NCBI GenBank assembly: GCA_018340375.1
Contig: JAFFJZ010000012.1
Span: 2,604,001 to 2,668,000, forward strand
From: Gonatopus flavifemur
Taxonomy: Eukaryota; Arthropoda; Insecta; Hymenoptera; Dryinidae
Reading direction: 5' to 3'
Length of the DNA: 64,000 nt
Shown: positions 1-10,190 of the stretch, piece after piece
Layout of the letters: each line of letters starts with the position of its first letter
Numbering within the stretch: position 1 is the stretch's first letter
Notes under the pieces: model-generated
Database searches by the model: none
What the model was told of the DNA's origin: nothing
Seen by the model: the letters and a program-made list of their open reading frames with translations, nothing else
Program-made: the position numbers and the translations under genes

Positions 1-267
1 AAAAAAGATGAACTGATGGTTTACTAGCGAGAATTTCGAAAAAAATAAGCCACCTCCTATCAGTCTGTCCTCACCTGATCAGGAGAGGTGTGAGATTATA
101 GCGTTTGCTAGACTCACCGCCCAAGAGGCTACCAGCGAATAGGTGACTCCATCTGGTGGCAGTTTTGTTTGCACAAAAATACTCGAAACTGGACTTATAA
201 AAAGGTCTGAAATTTTCAGGGATGAATCCTTGAAGGTTAATCTAGTTCTGTACAGAGCCGGAATTTT

Positions 268-316
268 GAATTTCGAAAAGAAGCAAAAAAATTTTTTTCC
301 CTTTTTTTCGAAATTC
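268..316. repeat. short A/T hairpin inside the piggyBac C-terminal region
   Basis: GAATTTCGAAAAG at 268 pairs with CTTTTTTTCGAAATTC ending at 316. It falls just after the last recognisable transposase residues (about 318), so it breaks or replaces the C-terminal part of the gene. It may be a small insertion or a palindromic rearrangement. Confidence 0.5.
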
Positions 317-317
317 G

Positions 318-1242
318 AATCGAGCATTCCATAAAAAGATCTAACAGGCCATCTACTTGTATTGCGAGCTGTCGTGTATTGATGACATTTAAAATCATAA
401 CAATCGGTGCCGCCTTTGGTCTTGTTGTAGAATTCAATCATTTCCGGTTTTCCACTTCGTTCATCTATTTTACCTGGTTGATGTGTCGACGATAAAACTA
501 ATACAATTTTTTTTTCTTAGGATTGTATGACAGCAAGGTTTTTTTCCTAAGTAACAGAATCTAATATTCGGAGTATCTTTGGATAAACTTTTGAATTGAG
601 CAGGAATCTCTCGTTTATTTTTTTTCATTGTACCTATCAAAGATAAATTGTGCTCTTTTTTCATCATTTCTACAAGGGACACAGAGGTAAACCAATTATC
701 GCAAGTTATATTACATTCGGTGTTGTACAATGGCTCGCTCAATTTGCGCAAGTAATACGTAGGAATCGGTTCGCCTTCTAATCTATCAGTAACAGTTCCG
801 CAGTAAGGGATCGCATTGATCATATAGTGAGTACTTGCATCATTCAAAGAAATGATTTTTAAACCATACTTGTCTGGTTTAGAGGGGATGTACATTTTGA
901 AAGAGCATCGACCTCGAAAAGAAAGCAACTGCTCGTCAATAGTGGTATTTGTGCCGGGCTCGTAGTTGTTCATACAATTTTTAATAAATATTTCCCAGAT
1001 CTCGTATGTGTGTGAATCGATCTGTTTGCTTCTTCTTCGCCTGACAGTGGCCCTCCTTCAGATTCTGCCTCTTCTTCGGCATCCTCTTCGTCGGCGTCTG
1101 TTTCAGAATCGTGGGAACTTTCCTCTTCCGCATCTACGACGTCGTCGGTGTCACTGTCGTTCTCTGTAACGCTGTCCTCCTCGTTTTCATTGTACAACTC
1201 CTCCAAAGCAGCAACGCTTCGAGTGATTCGACGCGTTGCCAT
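318..1242 (-). pseudogene. piggyBac transposase (DDE_Tnp_1_7 family), broken
   Basis: The family protein excises and inserts the transposon at TTAA through a DDD catalytic triad. Three homologous blocks can be read on the minus strand. An acidic N-terminal stretch starts with MATRRITRS at 1242. A central domain (973-470) contains PGTNTTIDEQLLSFRGR and ITCDNWFTSVSL. A third block contains EFYNKTKGGTDCYD (from about 435). The three aspartates expected for catalysis fall near 937, 700 and 405. The gene is dead: the acidic block is fused to the central domain with roughly 150 residues missing and a frame change near 1016-1035; a second frameshift lies in an A-run near 505-512; the C-terminus ends at a hairpin near 316, so the cysteine-rich tail is absent. 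Length is well short of the usual 550-600 residues. Confidence 0.88.
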
Positions 1243-1740
1243 GTTTTTAATATGTGTTCTGTAATAAAAAATTACAAGAAACAAAATTTAATGAGTTACA
1301 ATTCACTACGAGCAGCAAAGATTTCGATATAAGACGTACGTTCAAGTGATTGAGATCTACTACAATACTTCGCTTACACCATGTACAACGCGTTATTTTG
1401 AGGTTAGAATCTACAAAATTGAGTAGAGAGTACGTATTCTTACTTACCTTTTTATTCCTCAGCGGCAAACGGACGAAAATTAAAACTTTATATTTTTGAA
1501 AATTTTTGATTTTGTAACGTTGGATACGGACTGGGTGTACCACACCCGAGCACAATGTTCATATGTGTCTAGCTCGGACACAAAGCGGAGATTGACTCTG
1601 CCGCTTGGGCCTCTAACAGTGTGTACCTATAAGTTTTTTCCCCCCTCGGTCCGGACCCCCATCGCCGACATCTCTTCGTATGGCGCTTCTTTCGAATTTC
1701 GCTCGGGTTACGGTAACCCAGTCCGTACCCTGAGGGTTAA

Positions 1741-2349
1741 CAAACGTTCAACCATCACCAGCGAAATAAGTATTTCATATAACTTATCACAATTCTCATA
1801 AGGTTTATTTATTAACTATTCAGCATCATTTTTCTTTTCCACACAACACATCATCATGCACATCATTTGAGTATTATTCAACTCAGAAAATAAGGTTTTT
1901 TCCTCAAATTTGAAAATTTTAACATAAAGAGTACTCTTCAATTTGAAAAGTAAAACCATCCGTCGAGCTGCGAGTGAATAATCCAAGTCCTTTGCAACTC
2001 ATTTTGAACATTCTTTTGACATATTTTTGATCAAATGAGTTTTTCATGACTCATATTCATTACAAAATTAATATGATCTCTGAGTTTTTGCCTAGAAGTA
2101 CTGATGTAAGTATTTGAAGGAAATTCATTTTCACTGCATCAACAAATTACGATTTTTCGACATGTTACAACAGCTATGACTGATTTACTCATTCATTTTG
2201 CACTGACTAACAGGATTTTTGATCACATAAATTCAACCTCACATCTGTCAACCGAGGTGCAATGTTCACCCAGGCTCATAGATTATTATATTCAACAGAC
2301 GAATGATTGAATCGGATAAACACGTCACTTGAATTGATCTTTCCTAATG
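1741..2349. other. unassigned AT-rich sequence
   Basis: I see no gene, tandem repeat or clear terminal repeat between the piggyBac end and the SINE-like copy. Confidence 0.5.
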
Positions 2350-2560
2350 AATCGCGTAGATACCGGTTTAGCTTAGGTCGTTAGGGCGTTAGGATAGTAG
2401 ATCGCACAACATTAGGTAGGAATTGATTTAGGGAGGTTCGATTCTCTCCGAGGTTTCCAATATTCTCTCCATCGCATTGAGCACGAAGTGAACGTTGGTG
2501 GTAATCTGCGAGTGCCTCCTCTGAAATATGATTTTTGCTCAAAATTCAATTTTTTATTTT
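2350..2560 (+). mobile_element. tRNA-derived SINE-like copy
   Basis: An A-box-like TTTAGCTTAGGTCG at 2367-2380 is followed by a B-box-like GGTTCGATTCT at 2435-2445, the internal RNA polymerase III promoter arrangement. The sequence GTTAGGGCGTTAGG matches a second copy at about 41640-42035 (opposite strand), and the B-box context matches a third at 19135. A T-rich tail follows near 2545. The boxes are farther apart than in a tRNA, so this is a SINE or relic, not a tRNA gene. Exact ends are uncertain. Confidence 0.55.
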
Positions 2561-2685
2561 CAAAAACATTTTGGGCCAGAGCATGCATATTTTACTGAAT
2601 AATCATTATTGATGTATTATTATAACTTCACAACTTTTTCGGCATATAATTGCTGTCATGAGTGTGGCGCTAGTTTCTTACAAGT

Positions 2686-2856
2686 TCCTGGTCAGTTACT
2701 ATTGAGTGCCTCGCTAGTTTTGATGACTAGAATTTAGTTAAGTGACGTGTTACATTTTACTGAGTTACTCGTAAGTTTTCCTCATGAGTGACTAACAAGT
2801 AAGATAGGTAAACTTATAAGTAACTCTCGATTCACTAGAGAAAATTTCTACCAGGG
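2686..2856. mobile_element. possible small CCC-group foldback
   Basis: The right end, read in reverse complement, is CCCTGGTAGAAATTTTCTCT, nearly the same as the end of the well-supported nested element at 28985-29113 (CCCTGGTAGAAATCACTCTA). The left end is only guessed from TTCCTGGTCAGTTACT near 2686. No duplication could be confirmed. Confidence 0.3.
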
Positions 2857-2970
2857 AATACTTTGCAAATTCCGCTTTTCATATTTGTCCAACTGATACA
2901 ACTCTACTTTAAAATGAATTCATCATTGAATGAATGAATCATTGCTTCTTTGGGGGTTTGAATTACTGTA

Positions 2971-3173
2971 CACAGTAAAAAATTTTTCGTCATTGCGTAA
3001 AGTGTTAAACTTTGTGTGTAGAATATTTAACATTCTGGAGTGTCGATTCAACACAATCGTTGTTAACGCAAACAAAAAAAAACACGATCGGGTTGAATCA
3101 ACACTTTAGAATGTTAAATATTCTACACACAACTTTGAACACTTTACACAATCACAAAAAATTTTCGACTGTG
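2971..3173. mobile_element. CAC-group MITE, 203 bp, foldback
   Basis: Ends CACAGTAAAAAATTTTTCG and its inverted partner enclose an almost complete palindrome with a short central loop. TA flanks both sides (2969-2970 and 3174-3175). A second copy at 52708-52911 is about 92 percent identical by eye and is flanked by CA on both sides, which fixes both boundaries and the 2-bp duplication. No coding capacity. Confidence 0.9.
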
Positions 3174-5008
3174 TAGCATCTCGCGGTCAGTACATTTTGT
3201 TTTTGCCCTGCAAGAGGAAAACTTGTGCAGTAGTTCATGGCTTCGAGGCTCCCGAAGGGAGGGAAATTCCAAATTCGAACCATTCTTTCTCCTAAACACA
3301 TCTTGTTATACAGCTTGATGAATCCAACATTGAACCGATACATGTCCATTACACTGTACAATGGGATTTCCTACACTTTGCAAATACTGCAAACGAAGCA
3401 TTGAAATAGCTTCTCGATATCAAGTTCTCAAATATATATTTGCCATTCGATCACATTATTAGAGACCTTGTATTTTCTAATAATTCGTTGTACAAATACT
3501 TTATTTATACCTGCATTAGAAAAGGTCTTCGGATATCAAGTTCTCAAATATATTCGCCTACTACCTCGATTCGGAATAATGATTTCAAATCAGAGTCGAT
3601 AGACTACGATTATCAAGTTCTCAATTTAATAACTACACAATGATAGGGTGCTTATAGGTCTTGTTTATAACTAAAAAATCCCGTGACATGATTGGATTCA
3701 GCTTTTATGCTGTCAAAATTTCTCTTTGTGGCGCATGAGTCAAAATTTATCATTTTTCTTGAAAATGGCCCATGAATATCAAGTTCTCAAATACTACGAC
3801 TCACTCATTGTTCCTCCATTCACTCGTCAGGATATTCTATGGCATTTGGTTGTTCAGCAATGTCAAACGAAATCAGTCATGTTTCATGTAAGTCCCGCCT
3901 TATCTATCCGCAGGGAGGTCAATACATTGGTTTATCCACAAATTCGGCTTATCAATTGATCAGAACGATCAGGAAAGATTGGTTATGCAAAAATTCCACT
4001 ACTAGTGACGAATACCCTAATCCAAGGGTGGTCTGAGCACCATTCTCACGCATTGTATGGGTTTGATGGTTAATCCAACCATCTGGACTCTCCTTTACTC
4101 AACACCAATTCACGTGGGATCGTTTATTTTAAACTTGAATAGTGAATCCAAGAACGAAAATTCGAGGCCATATCAAAAAGCCATATTGCAACATGTGTTT
4201 GCGAATTGGAATCATTCGATGAGTTTCTCTGAGCATCGTCCCAAATTTTTGGAGAAACCTCATTGAAAATTCCGAGGTTGAACAACCCAAATTGGAACTT
4301 CTGTGCCCTAAATATGAGCGCTTAGAATTCAAAATTTCCATTGTTATCATCAGTGCATAGAAGGTCATAGCATCCATATCAAAATACTACGTCGCAATAT
4401 GTACAGGTAGGTTGAGAGGTCCTGATTGAATTCCTCGACCTACGTGGAACGAGAGAAATGCGATTGTATGGAGCTACCCGGTCCCCAAAAGTTGAATTTT
4501 ACACTGGAGGTCATCGATATGCAGAACTTTTTCAAAACTGCAAAGAAAATTCCATCCCCCAGTCTGATTAGGACTGAGGATTATGAGGGAAGAATGATTT
4601 GAACCAAGGGAATCTCCAATGAGAGGATTGTTTGGAGCCCCTATTTCACGAGGTCATATGAAAATACTACGTCGCAATATGTATAGGCAGGTTACGATGA
4701 CTCGATCTTCTTTCGAAATACTACGGCATGTATTTTTGGAAATAAATTTCTGCAAATGAGTTGTTGTAACCCACGTGATTTGATTGATCAATATGACGTC
4801 ACTTTAAACCTACACCGTGTTATCATCATATTGAGTTCTGCCCATGGAACTGAATAAAATGTAGCAAAGAATCCAGTGACGGCAGAAAATCAGTTAATTG
4901 ATAATAATCGACTCTTGTAGAGTCTTGTTTGTTTTAACTTATTTTCATAACAATCTTTTAAACTCAGTCTCTTTCCAACTGGAATGTAGTCCGCCTAATT
5001 TTTCTCTG

Positions 5009-5197
5009 TCAAATGAATCTTGAAATCATATGTTCCTCGTTGAGGCGATGATTGATATAAAGAACTGTCGAAGAAGAACCTTCATGAAATACCACGTTGC
5101 AATATCGGCAGATCTTGTGAGTGGGTAGAGTTTTGGATGTTTCTCCATAAATTCGATGGAGATCTGAGAACTCATAAGGGGAGAAAAATATAACCAC
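5009..5197 (-). pseudogene. short open frame with a C2H2-like zinc finger signature, probably an exon remnant
   Basis: This is the one copy of the local repeated block that stays open. It reads ...THKICRYCNVVFHEG then SSSTVLYINHRLNEEH, giving C-x2-C-x3-F and two later histidines (H-x5-H), close to but not a textbook C2H2 finger. Sixty-two residues, with no recognised domain outside the finger. Other copies of the block keep the CDVVF core but contain stops. I do not know the parent gene. Confidence 0.3.
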
Positions 5198-5673
5198 TCT
5201 TGTTTCTCCTCATACAGTCGATACTATTGTAACGTCAATCGCGTAATATAACTGTCAAATGCCATATTTGAATACTCCACATTTATATTGCGTGTACGTA
5301 CGTCATAACGTCTGTGACTTCTTCGTAAAATTTAATAATTGAATTATGTTTTCCTAACATTGAACATTCATCCCATTACTCGATCGATTTGAATTTGAAA
5401 AACAGTGGCAAGAGAAACCACATCATCGATCTGTGATATGAAGAATTGCAAGGATGAAAGATTTCTCCATATCTTCTCTCAACGAAATTCCGCCATCAAT
5501 GAGAAAATAATCGAGAAATATCTGGAATCCAAATGAAGTTACATTCATATCAAGAAAGTCATATTTAAATACCTTACTTGAGTACGTAATGTACGTTTCA
5601 AATAGCTTGGGATTCATCGTTTTCTTCTTGAATACTCAGGGAGAAAATGTTTTGAAATGTTATTTCGTTGCTT

Positions 5674-6224
5674 GTCGAACAAGGCAGCAACAACGTCATA
5701 GGGTCTCTTTCAATTGCATCAAACTTGCTGGTCCGTGTGGAGGTATAACGTAGCATTCCAGTGTCGAACAAGGCAGCAACAACGTCATAGGGTCTCTTTC
5801 AATTGCATCAAACTTGCTGGTCCGTGTCGAGGTATAGCGCAGCATTCCAGTGTCGAACAGGGCAGCAACAACGTCATAGGGTCTCTTTCAATTGCATCAA
5901 ACTTGCTGGTTCGTGTCGAGGTGGAGCGGAGCAATCCAGTATCGAACAAGACAGCAACAACGTCATAGGGTCTCTTTTAATTGCATCAAACTTGCTGGTG
6001 CGTGTGGAGGTGTAACGCAGCATTCCAGTATCGAACAAGGCAGCAACAACGTCATAAGGTCTCTTTCAATTGCATCAAACTTGCTTGTCCGTGTGGAGGT
6101 ATAGCGTAGCATTCCAGTGTCGAACAAGGCAGGAACAACGTCATAGGGTCTCTTTCAATTGCATCAAACTTGCTGGTCTGTGTCGAGGTATAGCGCAGCA
6201 TTCCAGTGTCGAACAGGGCAGCAA
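5674..6224 (+). repeat. minisatellite, 89-bp unit, about 6 copies
   Basis: Units begin with GTCGAACAAGGCAGC (or ATCGAAC) at 5674, 5763, 5852, 5941, 6030, 6119 and 6208, exactly 89 bp apart. The last unit is partial. Units differ by a few substitutions each and no length change, so the array is fairly young. Since 89 is not a multiple of three, the open frames that cross it are accidental. Confidence 0.97.
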
Positions 6225-6269
6225 TTTCATTCAGGAACAACGTTATTCCGTTACTTATTGTCGGTAAAA

Positions 6270-6481
6270 TTGTTAGATTAGGAAATGATCGAATCACATC
6301 AGCTGGAAGACCAGGAATCAAATTCGACAGAATTCTGCGTTTTCTTGGATGATGAAAAAGGGATATCGGAATAATTGTTAGATTAGGAAATGATCGAATC
6401 ACGTGGGGGGATCAGATATGACATTTGACAGGATTCCTTATTTCCTTGGATAATGAAAGTGGGAAATCGGCTGATACTGGA
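6270..6481 (+). repeat. two-copy tandem duplication, unit about 107 bp
   Basis: GTTAGATTAGGAAATGATCG starts both units (6270 and 6377). The second unit has diverged more (for example AATTCTGCGTTTTCTTGGAT against GATTCCTTATTTCCTTGGAT). It lies immediately after the 89-bp array. Confidence 0.8.
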
Positions 6482-8393
6482 TACAGCGACTCGCCAAGTA
6501 CAAAGTAACTTGCCCTCCAAGGTCATCTGTCCCATTAAATTCTGTCATACTACGGTAAATTTTAATTTCACCGGATGGGAGACGACATACTCCTTCGGGA
6601 CGTAGACGTTAGGACGGGAAAGATCAGCACTTCATCCCACTTGTCACTCACGTCTGAATTTTGTGAATCGCTCCTAGAGCATTGTGTGCTTCGGAGCTTT
6701 ACAGCTTCGATGCGGTCATTTAAAAAACAAATAACCATATTAAAATACCACGTCACAATATATATATGTACGTAATGAGAATTCCGAGAGATTTGAAATT
6801 CCCATTATGTGCTTTCTCTTCTTGGTCCCGGAAGGAACAAACCCTTCAAAGAAGAAGGGAAGTCACAAGGGAAGAAGGGTAGTACTGAAAATACTACGTG
6901 AGTTTCCCAATCAAGTCTTGGAGCTGGGGGAGAAGTATTCCATTTTCCTAGAATTTGGATTTTGGAAAATCTAGAGCCCTCGGACATTGTAAGGTGGGTC
7001 CAGGGGTAGCCGCCAACGAAGTCTAGGTGTTGGAGTGAAATTACAGATCATAATTCTTGCTGTATGGGACAGATTGGATGACAGTCATCTCTGGTATGAA
7101 TACATGGGCATCCGCTGCATATTCTCGCTGATTTACGTGTGACAACGTTTCAGGACTTTTGACTGTGCCAATGCTGGTTCAAAGATCGACACAATAATTC
7201 AAAATCTTCGATAAATCTGAGAACAAAGAATGGGCCAGGTGAGTCCTGATTCCGTAGCATCATATAAAATGGGGCCCCGCCTGGTCCATCCTCCATATCA
7301 AGAGTGTTTGAATCCTTTTGCAAAAACAAAGATCAATTTCACACAAAATTTGAGACTGTGATTCCCGTTTCGCACGAGTTCATGGATCTCAAAATTATAA
7401 CCATGTTGAAACCAACAGTAGATACACTGTAATCAATTTCAATGGAAAGGGCCAAACGTGTGTTACTGAACAAAAAAGGAAGATTCTACCCCACCACCGT
7501 CTATTCTAACATCATCCGAATAATTATTCCGTATTCCATTGATAATTTTCCTTGAATCCTTCAGTGAAATTTCTGTTCTCTCGAGAAGCCGTGGAAATTT
7601 TCGAAATTTCAGTTTCATGGTGATTTTCTTTTCATTTTGAGCGGTTAGCTTTCGTCGCTCGTTCGATATTCATATCATGGTGCAAACGGCGCCATCCTGG
7701 CAATCAGGAAGTAAGGATAGATTACCGAAGATATCCTAAGTCTGTTCAAGTATGTTTCAGGTGTAAGAAGTATTGGTTGAACAGCACCAATTACCTGGAA
7801 TGTTGAATGTGATTCACTGTTTATAAAGTCACCATGCCTTGGCCTTAGACGTTTGTCTATTATTTTGTATAACCATTGTAGGACCATCGTCCCTCGAAAC
7901 TCGGTTTGCATTAGACTCGACAAACCAGAGCGCCATCCTCATGGATTTCTCATCGCTAGGCTTCGCCATTTGAGGGGGCAACAATGCCCTGATGCTCTCA
8001 AAATCATACTCTATGAAGGCACGCTCCACCTTAGGAGCTTCGACCAGTCCCAGGGGCTAGGGATCATAAGGAATTCGATAATTTTTAGACCTGACTAGGC
8101 CTAAGTGGTAGTTCACACGTGTGATATATGATCATAAAACCGTTTATCTTTGATTCAAATCCATGAAAATAGGCTTGATACTCAAATTGTAACTCAAATC
8201 CTGAATCTGAAGCTTTTTTCTCCAGTATTGTCTTTAATTTTCCAAACTCAGGGCTCATTTGATGTATCGATCCAACTACAAACTTTCAAAGCACCTGATT
8301 TTACTTGATTTACCTCCGCTTCGGCAATTTCAATAATGAATCCAAATGATGGTCGGGTTGGTTTCTGCCGCTGTTCCGCCGATCCAGGAACGG
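6482..8393. other. unassigned; weak ORF fragment at 7829-8050 (minus)
   Basis: No repeat structure apart from two decayed copies of the local block. The minus frame across about 8050-7829 is open for roughly 73 codons and looks compositionally protein-like (for example KVERAFIEYDFESIRALLPP), but I recognise no family and there is no start, splice context or second exon that I can defend. It could be a relic of a transposon or of an old exon. Confidence 0.2.
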
Positions 8394-8401
8394 GGTGGCG
8401 T

Positions 8402-8548
8402 CAGCGTTGCCAGTATCCCCTAGAAAAATCTTCAGCATCTGATGATTGGTTATTTCTTGTACAACCGGCCAATCATATTTACAATTTGAAAAGGAATGAC
8501 CAATGCCAAAAAATCTGAAGATTTTTCTAGGGAATACTGGCATCACTG
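8402..8548. mobile_element. hAT-type MITE, 147 bp, perfect 8-bp TSD
   Basis: Left end CAGCGTTGCCAGTATCCCCT and right end (reverse complement) CAGTGATGCCAGTATTCCCT form terminal inverted repeats of about 35 bp. The host 8-mer GGTGGCGT is present immediately before (8394-8401) and after (8549-8556) the element, the duplication length typical of hAT transposases. No coding content, so it must be moved in trans. Confidence 0.93.
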
Positions 8549-8577
8549 GGTGGCGTCCTCGGAGACGATTCGTCTTA

Positions 8578-8601
8578 CTCTCTCTCTCTCTCTCTCTCTC
8601 T
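8578..8601 (+). repeat. (CT)n microsatellite
   Basis: Twelve uninterrupted CT units, followed by a GC-richer stretch of about 270 bp in which I see no gene. Confidence 0.95.
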
Positions 8602-10166
8602 AGTCCAGGGTTGGAGAGAGATGGTGTTGTCCGCGAGGGATTTCCAGTCTCCTGGGGGTTGTCGACTTTGGAACGGCCGAGATGGCGTTGATGTCGCCTC
8701 CTGAGGTTGAACCAATCCTACCAAGCATCCGTGGTATAGGTGGTGCTGCCTCCTTGGGGACGGGAAACCTCAACAAATAGAAGAAGGACAGGAATAGCGA
8801 GGGAGAGGAGATGTGTTCCCGATTCTCGTGTAAGCGAGCGACAGCTGTGTTCTTACGAGTGAACCAACTCGTTATGCATGTTTTCGATTACGATCGATAA
8901 GGATCCCGCGACTCTCTTTGTGATGATTTGTCACATCACCATATATGTACGTGATATGTGTATGGAAAAAACTGCGACTATTCCACCTTGTACTCGTATT
9001 ACCGTCATTGATATTTTTCCATTTATCTTTTGATTTAAAAAAAAAACTATGGGAAATATTTGAATGAAAAAAAATGTTGAAGTTAGGAGAGCCACAGTAA
9101 AATACCACGTCACAATACGTATTGGCACATTTTTAATGGAGGACGCCAGTCTGAAGGGAGATACTGTTCTCCCCTCCCCTCTCGGACTCACGAGATGATT
9201 CTTGCTTTGAAATATTGTAACGTGGCTGAGCATGTCTCAGATATATTTGTCTAATAATTCACACATTTATTATTTACCTCACAAATTTTCCATTTGTGTT
9301 CCCGTCCTTATACATTCCATGTATAATCTTCCGCGCGAAGTGAATATTTCGATCGAATGCGGTATTTCGAGATTGAAGCCGACATCATCGCTGAATTCGA
9401 AAATTGAATCTCTGAAAAAATTCAACCAATTAAAAAATCCTGGGAGGGGGGCTTTGATGTTCCAAAATTGGAGAAGTAGGTACTTGAGGAGATGAAACAA
9501 AACATGAATCTGTTGGAACAACATGTCGATAAGACCTGTCCCTCTGGAATCCAATCGAGTATTATTCTTCTCAAAGAAGCGAATTTAATTTTAGAATAAA
9601 TCCTTGTTTACGCGACAAACGAATCCTTTTTATACTTCTTTTTCTCTTTTCAAAAAGAATACTTATGCGCAAAAGTGAGTCATTTTCGATGAAAACTATG
9701 GAACATGGTTTGATTCGTTCATCGAAATTGAACTTCAACCACTAAAATATATTCCAACCACGACGAGAGAAGAGAAGTGAAATACAAAAGTCAGAAACTT
9801 TCCAAAACCATCACAGAGAAATTCACAAGTTTTCTTTTGAGTGTGCTCAACATTCATGAAATGACACCTCCTCGTATCGAATGGTGACAATTTTGTGGAA
9901 AATTTCACGGCAAATGAACCGGATCTCCATTGAATTAAATCATAAAAAATTGTTTTTATCAGTTACATAAGTGTTACGATGATCGTTACGAGCTTTGGCT
10001 TGGCATTCGTCGAACGTACGAAAGAAAAATTATGATGAAGAAAATATATAAAATTCAGAAGACGACAGAAAAGGTAAAACCAGATTGAAAAGGCGTGAAT
10101 TGCCTAATCGCTTAAGATATTTTCGTTGTTCATTGTTATAAGTTTTTATATTGTAATAATAAAACT

Positions 10167-10190
10167 GAAGAAGAAGAAGAAGAAGAAGAG
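10167..10190 (+). repeat. (GAA)n microsatellite
   Basis: Eight GAA/AAG units in an AT-rich context. Confidence 0.9.

Larger units (their letters stand above)
1..1736 (-). mobile_element. piggyBac-type transposon, right end preserved, left end outside or lost
   Basis: The right terminus is visible: the element stops at 1736 in ...TACCCTGAGGG and is followed by TTAA at 1737-1740, the target site used by piggyBac elements. Read on the minus strand it begins CCCTCAGGGTACGGACTGGG. A similar sequence (TACGGACTGGGTG...CCCGAGC) recurs in opposite orientation at about 1525-1552, so there is a subterminal inverted repeat about 180 bp inside the end. The element carries the broken transposase at 318-1242. 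No matching left terminus with TTAA is seen before base 1, so it is either beyond the window or deleted. Assignment rests on TTAA plus the transposase homology. Confidence 0.8.
3416..9222 (-). repeat. field of decayed copies of one short block (AAATACYACGTCRCAATAT)
   Basis: A block of about 20-30 bp recurs at irregular spacing: clear at 4375-4403, 4654-4680, 5083-5105, 6735-6760 and 9098-9122; weaker at 4168-4195, 4716, 5262-5293, 5559-5590 and 6886-6903. Related versions with an extra GTTCTC (ATATCAAGTTCTCAAATA) lie at 3416, 3532, 3611 and 3775. On the minus strand the clear copies read T-Y-x-Y-C-D-V-V-F, usually followed by a stop. Either a dispersed repeat or a decayed array of exons would explain this; the region is otherwise unassigned apart from the minisatellite. 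Confidence 0.5.

Noticed and set aside
3416..4700. CRISPR-like short repeats
   Set aside because: Repeats are imperfect, irregularly spaced and in eukaryotic DNA; they match the decayed block described above.
5714..6104. Overlapping repetitive frames that look like a repeat protein
   Set aside because: They come from the 89-bp minisatellite; the unit is not a multiple of three so the frame changes in every unit.
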